A stretch of DNA of 64,000 nucleotides from Methanoculleus taiwanensis (GTDB taxonomy: Archaea > Halobacteriota > Methanomicrobia > Methanomicrobiales > Methanoculleaceae). The first letter of the stretch is position 1, and each line of letters begins with the position of its first letter. The stretch covers positions 1 through 64,000 of the forward strand of contig NZ_LHQS01000002.1 of assembly GCF_004102725.1 (NCBI RefSeq), read 5' to 3'. A model generated the notes under the pieces. It did not search any database, was not told the origin of the DNA, and was given only the letters and a program-made list of their open reading frames with translations. This document shows, piece after piece, positions 25,537-34,760 of this stretch. A program made the position numbers and the translations under genes.

Positions 25537-26726
25537 CAGAGATTACCCGGAATATCCTCGATGAAGTCAGGCGAAACGTGGTTCTCGACGGCGATCTGGC
25601 ATACATCCGCGATCCGGTCTTCGGCATCGTCCGAAACCGGGTGCACGCGGAGGTCGTAAAAGCGCTTCTCCGGACGGGCGAGACGAAGCTCGTCGGCTCC
25701 ATCCTCCGCTTCGTTGCGGCGGCGCAGAACGGCGACGGTTCGTGGAACGAGATCCACGTCAACTACAATCAGCCGTCGGCTCTGATCACCTCCTTCATCG
25801 GGGAGGCGCTCGTCGATGCCCACGACTATTATCCTCACGGCACGCCGCTTCGGAAAGCCCGGGACTATGTCCTCGCAAAGGAGCTGCGCCCCGGGTACTT
25901 CCTCAAATCCTCGCAGTACACGGCCGACCACCTGAACGTCGATGCGTCCTGCGGTGCGTTCCTCGCGAGGTACGGCGATCTCTTCGGTGACGGTGTCGCT
26001 CTCGCCGCCGCCGCCCGTGCCGCCGAGAACATCGTAAAAAACCAGTGGGCGAGCGGGGTATACCCGTATGCCGTCGATAAGGGGACGTACCCGTACGCCT
26101 TCGACGTGCCGTGCGTCCACTACCAGGCCGTCACGATGTACTACCTCGCCAAGATCAACACCGTCCTTTCGGACGATCGCGTGGAGGCGAGTCTCCGGAA
26201 GGCGGCGGAGTGGCTTATCGGGCAGCAGCGGCGGGACGGTCGGTTCGACTGGTCGGGGAGCGGGCTCATGTTTGCCTACTACTTAAGCGGCGCCTACGGG
26301 TTTGCGTATGCCTCGCTTGACTACCTCGCCCGGCGGGATGAAGCGTACCGGCAGTATGCGGATCGCTCGCTGCAGGGGCTTGCCCGGAGCCTCGACGGGC
26401 TCGTGCTCCGCTGGGAACCGGGTTCCTGGGTCGACTTCGTACCGTCGGTGCACACCGCGGTGCGGACTGCCGCACTCGGAACGTTCCCGTTGCAGCACCG
26501 GGCGTTCAGGCTCGGCTACGGGATGTACCGCCAGATCGCCCGGAGAAGGTATGCCGATGCCGTCGACTCGCGGACGTTCGATATCCTCTGCAGGATGCTC
26601 CGGATCCAGACGTCCACCGTAGAGCCGCCGAAGAATTTCCCGGATTTATTTATGACATCGGAAGTGCTGGACTGTCTCACCCAGTCACTCGTATGGGAGA
26701 ATCATTATGAAACAGGTATTGCTTGA
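25521..26726 (+). CDS. Alpha/alpha-toroid protein of the glycan operon
   Basis: 401 residues of repeated helix pairs with the toroid-type motif QNGDGSWNEIHVNYNQPSALITSFIGEAL, later QRRDGRFDWSGSGLMFAYYLSGAYGFAYASL. This shape is shared by polysaccharide lyase, glucuronyl epimerase and prenyl-cyclase-like domains. It has no signal peptide. It sits between a GT4 and a two-domain oxidoreductase, overlapping both, so it probably works on the nucleotide-sugar or lipid-linked glycan in the cytoplasm. Function not known. Confidence 0.7.
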   Translation: MEGRVAEITRNILDEVRRNVVLDGDLAYIRDPVFGIVRNRVHAEVVKALLRTGETKLVGSILRFVAAAQNGDGSWNEIHVNYNQPSALITSFIGEALVDAHDYYPHGTPLRKARDYVLAKELRPGYFLKSSQYTADHLNVDASCGAFLARYGDLFGDGVALAAAARAAENIVKNQWASGVYPYAVDKGTYPYAFDVPCVHYQAVTMYYLAKINTVLSDDRVEASLRKAAEWLIGQQRRDGRFDWSGSGLMFAYYLSGAYGFAYASLDYLARRDEAYRQYADRSLQGLARSLDGLVLRWEPGSWVDFVPSVHTAVRTAALGTFPLQHRAFRLGYGMYRQIARRRYADAVDSRTFDILCRMLRIQTSTVEPPKNFPDLFMTSEVLDCLTQSLVWENHYETGIA

Positions 26727-28860
26727 TCTACAGTCAGGAGACATCCAGGTTGAGGACGTTCCCGTCCCCCTGGCAAGGCGAGGGCTCGTCGTCGAGAACC
26801 GCTACTCCCTCATCAGCGCCGGCACCGAGACCGCTCTCATCAACCTTGCGAAGAAGTCTCTCGTCGGCAAGGCGAAAGATCGGCCCGACGACATGAAGAA
26901 GGTAATCCAGAAGGTGACGACGGACGGCGTTCTCTCTGCCTACCAGCAGGCGATGAGCCGCCTCTCAAAGCCCGAACCGCTCGGATACAGCTGCGCCGGA
27001 ATCGTTACCGAGACGGGAGTCGACGACTTCGCGGTCGGCGACCGGGTCGCCTGCGGGGGTGCGGGGTATGCCGTCCACGCCGAGTACGTCTCCGTTCCGA
27101 AGAACCTCTGCGTCCCCGTCCCGGAGGGCGTGAGTCTCCACGAGGCCTCGTTCACGACGGTGGGCGCGATAGCGATGCAGGGGGTGCGGAACGCCGAGGT
27201 GAGCCTCGGGGAGACCGTTGCCGTCATCGGCCTCGGGCTTATCGGCATCCTCACCGTCCAGATACTGAAAGCCGCCGGAGCACGGGTCTTCGGCATCGAT
27301 ATCGATCCTGAAAAACTCGCGTTGGCGCGGGAGCTCGGTGCCGACCAGACCTCGAACTACGACGGGCTCCTCGAGAAACTGCAGGTTTTTTCACCCTTCG
27401 GTGCCGACGCCGTCATCATCACGGCGGCGACGAAGTCGAACGCGCCGATCGAGGCTGCCGGGCACCTCGTCCGCGACAGAGGCCGGGTCGTCATCGTCGG
27501 CAACGTCGGCCTCGACATCCCGCGGGACGTCTTCTACGAAAAGGAGGCCGAGGTCGTCGTCTCCCGCTCGTACGGCCTCGGACGCTACGACCGGAACTAC
27601 GAGGAGCGCGGGATAGACTACCCGATCTACGTCAGGTGGACGGAGCGTCGGAATATGGAGGCCTTCCTCGAGCTCGTCCGGGAGAAGAAGATCTCGCTCG
27701 ACCGGCTGATCACGCACGAGTTTGCGCTCGTCGAGGCGCCGGGCGCATACGCGATGATCGCGGGCGGGAAGGAGAAGTACCTCGGCGTTCTGCTGAAGTA
27801 CAGCTCGAACGGGAACGGGAAGAGCCCCGCCGGGAATGTTGCGGTGATGGAGAAGAGCCCGGCGAAGGGTGAAAAAAAGGCGGTGCCCGGGCAAAACCTT
27901 GGGTGTATCGGTGCGGGTGTCCATGCGCTGAGCTCACTCTACCCCCATCTCCCGGTGCTGCCGATCTCTCTCCGGGGGCTCGCGACGGCGACGGGTCTAT
28001 CTGCCCATTGGGTCGCGAAGAAGTACGGGTTTGACTACTGCACGACGGACTACAAAAAGATCCTCGAGGATCCCGAGATCCAGGCGGTGCTGATCGCCAC
28101 CCGAAACGACATGCACGCCGCTATGACGGCCGAGGCCCTGGCCGCCGGAAAGAACGTATTCGTCGAAAAGCCCCTGGCAACGACGCTTGACGAACTCCGG
28201 CTGGTGGTCGATGCGGTGAAGCAGTACGACGGATCGGTGACGGTCGGGTTCAACCGCCGCTACTCGCCGCTCTCCCGGAGGATGAAGGCCTTCTTCGCGA
28301 ACCGGAGTTCTCCGATGGTCATCCATTACCGGGTCAATGCGGGAGAGATCCCCGCCGATCACTGGGTTCACGACGAGGAGCAGGGTGCCGGGATGCTCAT
28401 CTCCGAGTGCTGCCATTTCATCGATTACATGCAGTATATGACCGGAGCGAAGCCTGTCCAGGTCTATGCACGCGGCATCGAGCCGGTCGGCACCGTCAGC
28501 AAATACGACAACTTCCAGGCGGTGTTAAACTTCGACGACGGTTCGCTCGGGACGGTCACGTATACGACGCTCGGCGACCGCGCCTACTCGAAAGAGACGG
28601 TCGAGGTCTTCTCGAGCGGCGCCGTTGGCAGGATAACGGACTTCCGGGAACTCCGGCTGATGAAGGGCGGGAAGACGGAGAAGGAGCGCCGCTGGCTCTC
28701 CCAGGACAAGGGATTCCTCGAAGAGCTGCTGGCTTTCGCGAGGGGCGAAGAACCCGACTTCGCCGGCAGCGTCGCAACCACGCTCGCGACCATCCGGGCG
28801 TGGGAGTCTATTGACTCAGGAAGGCCGCTCTCAATCGATACGGGTTCCGTCGGACTCTGA
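26707..28860 (+). CDS. Two-domain oxidoreductase: Zn-alcohol-dehydrogenase-like plus Gfo/Idh/MocA
   Basis: 717 residues. Residues 1-365 are a medium-chain dehydrogenase: SAGTETALI, GYSCAGIVTETG, VGDRVACGGAGYAVHAEYV, and the Rossmann motif VIGLGLIGILTVQILKAAGARV. The linker is at about 365-400. Residues 400-717 are a Gfo/Idh/MocA dehydrogenase: LGCIGAGVHALS, VLIATRNDMHAAMTAEALAAGKNVFVEKPLA and GFNRRYSPLSRRM. This fusion is common in bacterial capsule loci near heparinase-like and toroid proteins. It likely oxidises and reduces a sugar in two steps. GGGAGA precedes the ATG. Last gene of the operon. Confidence 0.87.
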   Translation: MKQVLLDLQSGDIQVEDVPVPLARRGLVVENRYSLISAGTETALINLAKKSLVGKAKDRPDDMKKVIQKVTTDGVLSAYQQAMSRLSKPEPLGYSCAGIVTETGVDDFAVGDRVACGGAGYAVHAEYVSVPKNLCVPVPEGVSLHEASFTTVGAIAMQGVRNAEVSLGETVAVIGLGLIGILTVQILKAAGARVFGIDIDPEKLALARELGADQTSNYDGLLEKLQVFSPFGADAVIITAATKSNAPIEAAGHLVRDRGRVVIVGNVGLDIPRDVFYEKEAEVVVSRSYGLGRYDRNYEERGIDYPIYVRWTERRNMEAFLELVREKKISLDRLITHEFALVEAPGAYAMIAGGKEKYLGVLLKYSSNGNGKSPAGNVAVMEKSPAKGEKKAVPGQNLGCIGAGVHALSSLYPHLPVLPISLRGLATATGLSAHWVAKKYGFDYCTTDYKKILEDPEIQAVLIATRNDMHAAMTAEALAAGKNVFVEKPLATTLDELRLVVDAVKQYDGSVTVGFNRRYSPLSRRMKAFFANRSSPMVIHYRVNAGEIPADHWVHDEEQGAGMLISECCHFIDYMQYMTGAKPVQVYARGIEPVGTVSKYDNFQAVLNFDDGSLGTVTYTTLGDRAYSKETVEVFSSGAVGRITDFRELRLMKGGKTEKERRWLSQDKGFLEELLAFARGEEPDFAGSVATTLATIRAWESIDSGRPLSIDTGSVGL

Positions 28861-28861
28861 A

Positions 28862-28882
28862 GACGGCTCTCACTATTTTTTC
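28862..28882 (+). terminator. Possible terminator of the wecB-wecC operon
   Basis: A T6 run at 28876-28881 follows the last stop codon, in the short gap between convergent genes. Archaeal termination mainly needs the T tract; no strong hairpin is seen. Confidence 0.4.
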
Positions 28883-28926
28883 CGGGTCTGGAACGAACTG
28901 CTCGAATTTACGGGAAAAGAAATGGG

Positions 28927-30210
28927 TTACCGGCGCATATCCGGCGTAGATCGAAGGAGCGCCAGCTGATCGCGGATACGTTCGGGTATGGAACGGCTAT
29001 CCTGCTCGCTCGTGGCCTTCCCCCATCCGGTATCGATGCATGAACAGTCGATATCGGTAAAGACGCCGGTATCGAACCGGTAGTTGTACTCTTCGACGGC
29101 TCTGACGAGCTCCTGATCGCATTCCCCACAGTTATGTGCCCAGTCGAGCGATTCGACCGAGTACGTCCAGGGACTTACATAAACCCGCATCCGGTCGCCG
29201 AAGCGGTTTTCAGCCCGCTGCAGCAGATCGACGAGGCTCCAGAGCCATGGCGGGCGGTAGAGGCCGTGCTCCCAGAGTGCGTGCACGACCGTGTTCTTCT
29301 CGACGGTCGTCACCTCGAGATCGACATAGTCGACGCCCCTCGACGCGAGGTAGTCGAGCGTCTGCAGAATGTCGGCCACGGATTCGGACTCGGTTAAAAA
29401 CGGCGGCTTTACGAGCAGGAGAGGTTTTGTGAGGACACCGAGCCGCTGCATCCGCTCAAAGAAGATGTCGAAGTTATGCGACGTGAACCCTTTGTTGATG
29501 CAGAGATTCATCACCTGCGGGTTCGCCGATTCAAAACCGAACGCCAGCTCGAGCTGCCGCCCGTTCAGGAGTTTCTTCATCGCGAGAACCCGATCCTCGG
29601 GAGAGTAGTCGATCCGTGACTCCACGACGACCTTTTTGATCCCGGAGTACTCGTCGATCTGCCTGCATATCCCCTTGATGGCTTCAAGCGGCATCTCGTG
29701 TTCGTTAAACATATTGCCGTCGTTGTAGACCGAGATGACCGGGTACTCCCCGAGGTCTACCGTATCCGCAATGTGTTCGAACTGGCGTATGTAGTCGTCT
29801 GCAGAGACCTCGCGGCCATGTGAGGTTGCACAGTAGAACCCGCACATCGTGCAGCCGCCGGTCTTATCGACCCATTCGCATCCTGTCGACCGCAAAAAAA
29901 TGATCAGGCGCTTTATCGGTTCGTCGTTGAGGTGCCCCGTCCGCTCCTCCCATCCTATCGGTATGGAAAAATCGAGTTCCTCCTCACTATTGCCGTTCCT
30001 TCGTCGTAGTTCTCCGGCGAGCATCTGGATCTCTTTCTGAACAATCCCCTCGAGCGGTATCTCCGGAGACATTCGGGCATCGCTAAGGCTATCAGTAACG
30101 CTGCTTTGTAGAATCAATATTCCCCCCTTTGCCTGCGGCGTACGCACGCCCGTTTCGGGCGCACCTTCGGTCGCAGGTGTCGCTTCTTCTCGATGCGAAG
30201 ACATACCCAT
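28927..30210 (-). CDS. Radical SAM protein of the archaeosine RaSEA type
   Basis: About 427 residues from the ATG at 30210. The iron-sulfur site is C111-x8-C120-x2-C123 (STGCEW...GGCTMCGFYC), as in RaSEA/TIGR01210-type enzymes. Next come ISVYNDGNMFNEHEMP, VVESRIDYSPEDRV, ELAFGFESANPQV and YVSPWTYSVESLDWAHNCGECD. RaSEA works with ArcS to make archaeosine in tRNA, but no ArcS is here and the gene stands inside a glycan locus. It also has a 90-residue N-terminal extension. It is therefore either RaSEA at an odd place or a paralogue with a new substrate. Confidence 0.65.
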   Translation of the reverse strand: MGMSSHREEATPATEGAPETGVRTPQAKGGILILQSSVTDSLSDARMSPEIPLEGIVQKEIQMLAGELRRRNGNSEEELDFSIPIGWEERTGHLNDEPIKRLIIFLRSTGCEWVDKTGGCTMCGFYCATSHGREVSADDYIRQFEHIADTVDLGEYPVISVYNDGNMFNEHEMPLEAIKGICRQIDEYSGIKKVVVESRIDYSPEDRVLAMKKLLNGRQLELAFGFESANPQVMNLCINKGFTSHNFDIFFERMQRLGVLTKPLLLVKPPFLTESESVADILQTLDYLASRGVDYVDLEVTTVEKNTVVHALWEHGLYRPPWLWSLVDLLQRAENRFGDRMRVYVSPWTYSVESLDWAHNCGECDQELVRAVEEYNYRFDTGVFTDIDCSCIDTGWGKATSEQDSRSIPERIRDQLALLRSTPDMRR

Positions 30211-30223
30211 GGACAACTTCACA

Positions 30224-30237
30224 CTATTTAAATATTT
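30224..30237 (-). promoter_or_regulatory. TATA box of the radical SAM gene
   Basis: On the minus strand aaatatttaaatag lies directly upstream of the GTG at 30222. Transcription starting about 25 bp away would begin near the ATGs at 30210 and 30204. This makes the GTG an unlikely start and favours a leaderless mRNA. Confidence 0.5.
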
Positions 30238-30838
30238 GCCTGGCCGATCGCTCTTCAGCGACCTCTGAAAACCGTACTGTTCCCGGTAAGCGATGAGTTC
30301 TTCTTAAACTGAGCACAAAACGACTCTGTTCCAGGCGGAACGTCCGGGGCGAACGGACGGATATCGTCTCTACCTGCCCCCCATGGTCGGTATCCGGTTC
30401 CCGCCTCAAGGTATCAGAGCCCGGAGCGGGTAGCCCGCTCAAGGCAATGTTTTTATATTATGTATTTTGTAGGTAGAGAGCGAGAGCGCCTGTATGCTCC
30501 TCTTCGGTGAGGGTATCTTCTCTCATCGGGAATTGGTGGCTTGCAGTATTTCGGACCGCAGTTTGGAAAGCGTGGAGATGGATCGGATCCACGACCCCGG
30601 AGAGGAATGGCCGTCCGGAGATATGTTTCCCGGAGGTTCGCGATGTATGATCGGGAGAGGAGTGCATGGGAAAGATCGGATGCCGGCACCGTTTCGGGAG
30701 CTCCCGCAAGCCCGCCGGCGGTGGACTGCTGATGCGGCAGGTCTGCGGGCTCCCGTACCCCACTCCGGGAGGCGGCTCTCTCTGGGAATCTGCGTGCATT
30801 TTGCATGCACTCCGTGAGCCGGGGAGGATGGTTGTTGC
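30238..30838. promoter_or_regulatory. Intergenic region with promoter and long leader of the first CapK gene
   Basis: A clear TATA element, ttttatatta, is at 30451-30460. The CapK start codon is 379 nt further on, leaving a leader of about 350 nt. No convincing gene is found in it: the open frames there lack ribosome sites and family resemblance. It may be a regulatory leader or a decayed gene. Confidence 0.45.
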
Positions 30839-32245
30839 ATGAATGGTTTGCTTGAAAGGTTCGGAGCGGCGAATCCTCTGACGCTGAAAGCGCTCAGTCT
30901 TCTTCCGTCGTACCTTGCCTTCAGGGAGACCTATGCCTTTCTGCGGCGTTCGCAGTGGTGGAGCCGGGAGGAGCTCGAGGCCTATCAGCGTGCCGAACTT
31001 GCGCGGCTGCTCGACCACGCGTACGAGCACGTCCCCTACTACCGGCGTATCTTCGACGAGCGAGGCCTCAAACCGGAAGATATCCGGGATCTCGCTGACC
31101 TCCGCCTGCTCCCCTTTCTCACGAAAGAGATCATCCAGAACAACCTCGCGGATCTCCGGGCGACCAACTACCCGGAGAACGCCTTCGAGTACGTCAGGAC
31201 GTCCGGGTCGACCGGCATTCCGATGGGGTTCTACTACGAAAAAGGGGTCTCGCGGGCGAGAGAGTGGGCGTTTATGAAAGCGCAGTGGGATCGGGTCGGC
31301 TACCGGTTCCGTGACCGGTGCGTCGTCCTCCGCGGCCACGTCGTCGACTCGGCCGAGAGCCGCATCTTCTGGAAGAAGGCGCTCTTCGGCCGCTGGCTCC
31401 TTATGTCTTCCCACCAGATGACCGAGGAGACGCTGCCCGCCTACATCGACCGGATCCGGTCGTTCCGGCCGAAGTATATCCACACGTATCCTTCGATGAT
31501 CATCACGCTCGTACGGTATATGCGGGAGAACGGTATTGCACCGTTCCCGACGGTGAAGGCCGTCCTCTGCGGGTCGGAGAACCTCTACCCCTGGCAGCGC
31601 GAGCTGATTGAAGACGTCCTCGGGTGCCGGGTCTACAGCTGGTACGGCAACAGCGAGCAGACCGTCCTTGCAGGAGAGTGTGAAGAGAGTTCCTGCTACC
31701 ACATCTTCCCCGAGTACGGGATCGTTGAACTGATCGGCAAAGACGATCAACCTCTCACCGAGCCTGGGGCGATGGGGGAGGTGGTGGCGACGAGCCTCAC
31801 CAATTACATCTGCCCGCTTATCCGCTACCGGACAAAGGATGTTGCCGTCTCGGCCAGCAGATCCTGCACCTGCGGACGGGTGTACCCTCTGCTTGAGAAG
31901 GTAGAGGGACGGCTGCAGGAGTTCATCGTCACCGGGAGCGGCCACCTGATCTCGGTCACGCCGATCAACTACGAGTCCGATGCCTTTGAGAATATCAGGC
32001 AGTTCCAGATGTACCAGGAGAGGGTTGGCGAACTTGTTCTCAAGATCGTGAAGAAACCCGGTTACACCGACCGTGATACGGAACGGCTCAGGCAGGAACT
32101 GCAGTGGCAGCTCGGCGACGGTATCAGGGTCGGGATCTGTTTTGTCGACAGCATCCCCCGGACCGCAGGCGGGAAGTATCGTTACCTCATCCAGAAGCTC
32201 CCGATCGAACTGGGTGACCTGCATGCCGGGGTAGAGGCCGGATAA
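30839..32245 (+). CDS. CapK-type adenylate-forming enzyme (phenylacetate-CoA ligase family), copy 1
   Basis: 468 residues. Motifs of the family: DHAYEHVPYYRRIFDERG, the ATP-loop TSGSTGIPMGFYYEKG, GSENLYPWQRELIEDV, YGNSEQTVLAGEC and PLIRYRTKD, ending DSIPRTAGGKYRYL with the catalytic lysine. The family activates a carboxylate as acyl-AMP, often passing it to CoA. The CapK branch occurs in capsule loci. GGGGAGGATGG precedes the ATG. Neighbours are a FemAB-like transferase and a second copy at 35370, with partly identical DNA. Confidence 0.87.
   Translation: MNGLLERFGAANPLTLKALSLLPSYLAFRETYAFLRRSQWWSREELEAYQRAELARLLDHAYEHVPYYRRIFDERGLKPEDIRDLADLRLLPFLTKEIIQNNLADLRATNYPENAFEYVRTSGSTGIPMGFYYEKGVSRAREWAFMKAQWDRVGYRFRDRCVVLRGHVVDSAESRIFWKKALFGRWLLMSSHQMTEETLPAYIDRIRSFRPKYIHTYPSMIITLVRYMRENGIAPFPTVKAVLCGSENLYPWQRELIEDVLGCRVYSWYGNSEQTVLAGECEESSCYHIFPEYGIVELIGKDDQPLTEPGAMGEVVATSLTNYICPLIRYRTKDVAVSASRSCTCGRVYPLLEKVEGRLQEFIVTGSGHLISVTPINYESDAFENIRQFQMYQERVGELVLKIVKKPGYTDRDTERLRQELQWQLGDGIRVGICFVDSIPRTAGGKYRYLIQKLPIELGDLHAGVEAG
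30932..31087 (+). repeat. 156-bp exact repeat shared with second CapK gene
   Basis: Base for base the same as 35463-35618 by eye, including synonymous sites, while flanking codons differ. A second identical block of about 60 bp lies near 31227-31290 and 35759-35822. The patchwork suggests recent gene conversion between the copies. Confidence 0.85.
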
Positions 32246-32357
32246 GGACGCAAGGATAGGAGCCCGGGCCCGGGAGACGTATCGGCATCTCCCGTGAAGC
32301 CTGCGTGTTGAGAATAGAAGGCGGCAGGGGTTCTGCAAGGCCGGGTGCGGTGCCGTT

Positions 32358-33389
32358 TCACTCTATGTAGGAGACGACTCTCCGTTTCAGCCTGCTTGGG
32401 TTGATGATGTTCGAGTATACCCACTCCGCCATCGTTCCGAGCATATTTCTCATGTAGAGTTCGAGGTATACGGTGATCTCGAAACCGAATTTGGATTTGA
32501 AGAGGTTGAGGTTCTTCGTGTTCGCGCCGATGTTCTCAAGCGTGTGAAATCCGCGTTCTTTTGCTTTCAGCATCAGGAGCCACTGGAGGTACTCGTTGCC
32601 GGCGCTTGCGGTATCCATCCGGGGCGTACCCATCCAGAGGAGAAACCGTTTGTACTCCTGCGTGGTGACAGTGCCCACGAGTTCTCCCGCTCTGTCGTAG
32701 AGGTTGTAGGCAGCGAGGTGGTCGGGGTAAGCACGAAAGAGATCCTCGAAGTATCGTCTGCTGATCATGGGGATGTTCATCGACGGCTGGCTGAACCGGT
32801 CAGAGACCGCCTGGTAGACCGTCGAGATGTCGTGCTCGCGATGCAGCTCCATCCCCGATTGTCCGGCCTTCTTTAATTTATGCCGGAGTTTGTAGTGGAA
32901 ACCGTTCCAGATCTCCTCGGAAGGCTGCGTCAAATCGACGGTGTAGGTGTAATGGACTTTTGCACTGTACTGGTTCCAGATGAAGTTTCTGATATCGAGT
33001 TGATCCGGCACCAGCATCATCGAGAGGTAACTCGGCGAGAACTCCTGGAGCGTGGCGTGGATATCGTCCGAAACCATCTTTAAGAAAGACTCTTTCTTGC
33101 TCTGCTTGAGAGTGTCGTACTCCTGTCCCATGACAAACCCGAGATATGGGATGATCGACTGCATCGGCGGGGGTGAAAAGGCCGTCTTTAAGCCGTGTAC
33201 GTTCCTGCAGAAGAGGGGAAAGACGCTGATCAGCTCTTCGCCCTTATAGATGCCGTACGGGAAGAACCGATATCCGGTATGCTCCTCGGTGATCTTCAAA
33301 AAGTCCCACTTGTGAAAGAGCAGCCCCCCGGCGCTCTCGTCGATGAATCTATCCCATGTCTCTTTGTCTTTTATCGTCTCAACCGTCAT
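32358..33389 (-). CDS. FemAB/GNAT-like acyl- or aminoacyl-transferase, copy 1
   Basis: 343 residues. The pattern is that of the FemAB/BioF2-like GNAT family: SAGGLLFHKWDFLKI at the N terminus, LRHKLKKA with basic helix in the middle, then LVGTVTTQEYKRFLLWMGT, AGNEYLQWLLMLKAKERG and a C-terminal NLNLFKSKFGFEI. FemAB enzymes transfer amino acids from tRNA; relatives use acyl-CoA or acyl-AMP derived donors. Convergent with CapK copy 1. Own promoter at 33453-33462. No signal peptide, so it acts inside. Confidence 0.8.
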   Translation of the reverse strand: MTVETIKDKETWDRFIDESAGGLLFHKWDFLKITEEHTGYRFFPYGIYKGEELISVFPLFCRNVHGLKTAFSPPPMQSIIPYLGFVMGQEYDTLKQSKKESFLKMVSDDIHATLQEFSPSYLSMMLVPDQLDIRNFIWNQYSAKVHYTYTVDLTQPSEEIWNGFHYKLRHKLKKAGQSGMELHREHDISTVYQAVSDRFSQPSMNIPMISRRYFEDLFRAYPDHLAAYNLYDRAGELVGTVTTQEYKRFLLWMGTPRMDTASAGNEYLQWLLMLKAKERGFHTLENIGANTKNLNLFKSKFGFEITVYLELYMRNMLGTMAEWVYSNIINPSRLKRRVVSYIE

Positions 33390-33452
33390 TTCGTCATCGC
33401 TTCCCCCTTTCGACTGCCGGTATGCTCGACGAGTCTAACCCTTCTCTTCAGG

Positions 33453-33462
33453 TATATATAGA
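33453..33462 (-). promoter_or_regulatory. TATA box of FemAB-like copy 1
   Basis: The minus strand reads tctatatata in the gap between the two FemAB-like genes, about 65 nt upstream of the ATG at 33389. No gene is found in this 278-bp gap. Confidence 0.5.
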
Positions 33463-33667
33463 TTCTTTTGGTGCAACGGCCGGAGTTGCATCTCACCGGT
33501 TCTTAGACCCTCCACGCGATGGATTATATGCTGATGGGAGAATGGCCTTGCAGTACCGTCGTGTATCGTTTCTTCCCGTGGACTACCGGCTGATTTAAAG
33601 AATGGACGCATTTTGTCCGCGGCAGGGGCGTGAGGGGTCCCGGGGACGGGACGGGCAGGGATGCCCT

Positions 33668-34684
33668 CTATACTCGCCCTGTCCGCATCATCATCTTCTT
33701 GACGAGATTGAGGTACGCCCACTCGGTGACCGCACCGAGCCTGTCCTTCTTCGATATCTCAAAATAGATCAGGAGATCGGGATTGAACTTTGATTTAAAG
33801 AAGACGAGATCCTTATTGTTCGCTCCCATATTCTCGAGCTGCCGGTAGCCTTCGGCTTTTGCCTTCTCGATCAGGAGCCACTGGAGGTACTCGTTGCCGG
33901 CGAGCGGCGTCTCAAGCCTCGGCGTCCCTATCCAGAGGAGGAACTTCTTGTACTCCTGGGTGGTGACGAACCCGGCCACGTCGCCCGCTGCATCGTAGAG
34001 GTAGTACAGCCCGATATTCTCCGGGTACGCCTGCATGAGATCGGTGAGGTAGGCACGATCGATGACGGGGATGTCGAGTGCGGGGTCGCTGTAGCGCTCG
34101 GAGAGCAGCGTATAGAACGCCGAGAGATCATTGCTCTTCACGAGTTGCATATCCGCTTTCGCAGCTTTCTTCAGTTTGTTCCGGAGTTTGTAGTGGAGGT
34201 CTCCCCAGAGTTCGTCGAGGGATTTCTCCAGGTTGACGGCATAGGAGTAGTGGATACTCGTGGAAAACCCGTCCCAGATGAACTGTCTGATATCGAGAAA
34301 GTCCGGGACGAGGGTTATCGAGATGTAGTTTGGGGAGAGACCTGCAATCTCCTGCCGCATCTCGTCGGCGACAAGTTTGAGGAAGGTTTCCTTCTTGCTC
34401 TGCTTCAGTCCGCCAAACTCCCTGCCCATGACGCACCCGAGGTGCGGGATGACGGTCAGAGGGGGCGGCGAGAAGACCGCGTTTACGCCGTGAATCCTCT
34501 TCTGGAATAACGGGTACAGGCAGATGAGTTCGTCTCCTTTATACACCCCGTACGGGAGGAACGTATACCCCGTATGCTTCCCGGTGATGGTGAGATAGTC
34601 CCACTTGTGGAAGAGGAGCCCTGAAGGGCTCTCGTCGACGAACGTATCCCAGATCTCTTTGTCGCTCAGTAACTGCACTGTCAT
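33668..34684 (-). CDS. FemAB/GNAT-like transferase, copy 2
   Basis: 338 residues from the ATG at 34684, preceded by GGTGGG. A clear paralogue of the gene at 32358: SPSGLLFHKWDYLTI, LRNKLKKAAKAD, FVTTQEYKKFLLWIGTPR, LAGNEYLQWLLIEKAKAEG and LVFFKSKFNPDL align throughout. Probable role: attaching an amino acid or acyl group to the glycan or its lipid-linked precursor. Two diverged copies point to two positions or donors. Confidence 0.8.
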   Translation of the reverse strand: MTVQLLSDKEIWDTFVDESPSGLLFHKWDYLTITGKHTGYTFLPYGVYKGDELICLYPLFQKRIHGVNAVFSPPPLTVIPHLGCVMGREFGGLKQSKKETFLKLVADEMRQEIAGLSPNYISITLVPDFLDIRQFIWDGFSTSIHYSYAVNLEKSLDELWGDLHYKLRNKLKKAAKADMQLVKSNDLSAFYTLLSERYSDPALDIPVIDRAYLTDLMQAYPENIGLYYLYDAAGDVAGFVTTQEYKKFLLWIGTPRLETPLAGNEYLQWLLIEKAKAEGYRQLENMGANNKDLVFFKSKFNPDLLIYFEISKKDRLGAVTEWAYLNLVKKMMMRTGRV

Positions 34685-34750
34685 GCGCCCACCTGCATCG
34701 TGCGTACCTCCTTTCAAGGTCGCCCGTCGGGTCTATTCAGACGATCTCTC

Positions 34751-34760
34751 TATATATAAT
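34751..34760 (-). promoter_or_regulatory. TATA box of FemAB-like copy 2
   Basis: The minus strand reads attatatata about 70 nt upstream of the ATG at 34684; a strong TATA element in an AT-rich patch. Confidence 0.5.

Noticed and set aside
30484-30838. Possible genes in the CapK leader on either strand
   Set aside because: Frames lack ribosome sites and have arginine/proline-rich, shadow-like composition.
30458-32338. 626-residue minus-strand frame
   Set aside because: Antisense of CapK copy 1; the same shadow appears opposite copy 2.
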